Shown here piece after piece: positions 5,895 to 6,253 of a DNA stretch of 6,253 bases. Numbering within the stretch: position 1 is the stretch's first letter; every line of letters starts with the position of its first letter. Source of the DNA: JAICTV01 sp035634055 (GTDB taxonomy: Bacteria > Planctomycetota > Phycisphaerae > Tepidisphaerales > Tepidisphaeraceae). The stretch spans positions 1 through 6,253 of the forward strand of contig DASQDR010000154.1 of the NCBI GenBank assembly GCA_035634055.1, read 5' to 3'. Position numbers and translations under genes: made by a program. Under the pieces are notes generated by a model. The model ran no database searches, was not told where the DNA came from, and saw only the letters and a list, made by a program, of their open reading frames with translations.

Positions 5895-6253
5895 ATGGGG
5901 GATCGGGCCCTGGACTACACGGTCCAAGCCGTCAGCCTCGGCGTCGGCCTCGCCGCCGGCGTCGCCCGCGCCGCCCAAGCGAACCTGGCGAGGTCGGCGG
6001 TGAGAAACTTCGCCGACGATGGGTTCAGGAACATCGCACGGTCGTCTGGTGCCAGCGTCGCCACCGATGGTTTCAGAGCATTCCGGCGGTCGCCGGGCGC
6101 CTCCGCGCCGCGAACCGTTCCGCTGACCGTCCTAAACAAGTGCTTCGTTGCCGGCACACCTGTCCTGATGGCGGATGGCAGCACCAAGTTTATTGAGGAC
6201 GTGGAGGAGGGCGACTGGGTGCTGGCCGACGACCCGGAGGACGGGCGGGCACC
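5895..6253 (+). CDS. Frame-continuous 3' part with HINT-domain start (partial)
   Basis: An ATG-initiated stretch of at least 119 codons reaching the right edge; it could be a separate small gene, but more likely it is the next piece of the upstream broken gene. It begins DRALDYTVQAVSLGVGLAAGVARAAQ, an alanine/glycine/valine-rich segment that could be a hydrophobic helix. Three 16-residue units follow (5970-6113). At 6141 comes KCFVAGTPVLMADGS..FIEDVEEGDWVLADDPE, the A block of a HINT domain with its nucleophilic Cys (codon 6141-6143). In polymorphic toxins this pretoxin-HINT domain cleaves the polypeptide to free a C-terminal toxin; in inteins it does splicing. The B block (T-x-x-H) and whatever follows lie outside. 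HINT call is strong; toxin role is inference. Confidence 0.65.
   Translation, partial: MGDRALDYTVQAVSLGVGLAAGVARAAQANLARSAVRNFADDGFRNIARSSGASVATDGFRAFRRSPGASAPRTVPLTVLNKCFVAGTPVLMADGSTKFIEDVEEGDWVLADDPEDGRA
5970..6113 (+). repeat. Three 48-bp (16-residue) tandem units before the HINT domain
   Basis: Units at 5970-6017, 6018-6065 and 6066-6113, exactly 48 bp each. Units 2 and 3 are close (DGFRNIARSSGASVAT against DGFRAFRRSPGASAPR). Unit 1 shares mainly the NLARS/NIARS core, in the same register. All lie in the same frame as the HINT start. They probably arose by tandem duplication in a low-constraint linker. Confidence 0.6.

Larger units (their letters stand above)
4340..6253 (+). pseudogene. 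Decaying ELWxxDGT-repeat / HINT-domain protein, 3' end outside window
   Basis: One long rightward gene in pieces. Sensible coding, judged by conserved repeats and GC at third positions, moves between frames. From the ATG at 4340 it seems to shift near 4379, near 4440 (GGGG run) and near 4495, then stays in one frame to a TAG at 5187-5189. It continues in the same frame to about 5525, shifts near 5530, near 5730 and in the GGGGG run at 5897-5901, and ends at the window edge in the original frame. Order of parts: six ELWxxDGT repeats, an Ig-like stretch (SIQVTAQLPGGSTL), a helical stretch with WQNIDPSYKFKSLPKQRAEL, GRYVKIELLGNG..DYLSLKEIRGWG, a 16-residue triple repeat, then the HINT start CFVAGTPVLMADGS. 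No signal peptide is visible at the 5' end, so the gene may be truncated there. Such proteins are usually secreted or surface-borne. Alternatives: two adjoining genes, or assembly errors. Confidence 0.7.

Noticed and set aside
4430..5905. Programmed ribosomal frameshifting as the cause of frame changes
   Set aside because: There are about six sites in both directions, none with a convincing slippery heptamer and downstream structure; decay or sequence error is simpler.
6141..6253. Intein in a host protein
   Set aside because: The sequence before the Cys is low-complexity linker with repeats, not a conserved enzyme; a pretoxin-HINT reading fits better, though the missing B block leaves this open.

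Overview
This is a GC-rich chromosomal window from a bacterium. The high wobble-position GC, missing Shine-Dalgarno sequences, abundant palindromic intergenic repeats, a PdxJ with the SVNVNK-type N-terminus and an ELWxxDGT-repeat giant-protein remnant would fit Planctomycetota (perhaps a Phycisphaerae-like lineage). That placement is an inference from style; no marker gene here fixes it.

Positions 1-2763 carry a leftward run of four conserved metabolic genes. In order of transcription they are nnrE (NAD(P)HX epimerase), pdxJ (last ring-closing step of pyridoxine 5'-phosphate synthesis), dapA (4-hydroxy-tetrahydrodipicolinate synthase) and the first 108 codons of a type I 3-dehydroquinate dehydratase (aroD), which runs off the left edge. 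nnrE and pdxJ are 13 nt apart. dapA and aroD overlap by 4 nt (GTGA). A long imperfect hairpin repeat and a new promoter separate pdxJ from dapA, so this is probably two transcription units in tandem.

nnrE and surE (rightward, 2790-3566) diverge from a gap of only 26 bp. The gap contains one AT-rich octamer that reads as a -10 box on both strands. surE converges on acpS (leftward, 3697-4089), and a double palindrome lies between their 3' ends. dapA, nnrE and acpS all show a TANNNT hexamer 6-7 nt before the ATG and no Shine-Dalgarno. This suggests leaderless mRNAs; surE would have a leader of only a few nucleotides.

From about 4340 to the right edge the character changes. The stretch encodes one long rightward protein that is broken. 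It has six ELWxxDGT repeats, a linker region, a short segment resembling the end of a discoidin-type domain, a small alpha-helical/glycine-alanine region with a 16-residue triplicate repeat, and then the first block of a HINT (intein/hedgehog-type, pretoxin) domain cut by the window edge. The sensible reading frame changes about six times and an in-frame TAG interrupts repeat 6, while the metabolic genes over the first 4.1 kb have no defect. I read this as a decaying secreted or polymorphic-toxin-like gene. The combination of ELWxxDGT repeats with a HINT domain is the most interesting content of the window.

No tRNA, rRNA, CRISPR array, transposase or integrase was seen.
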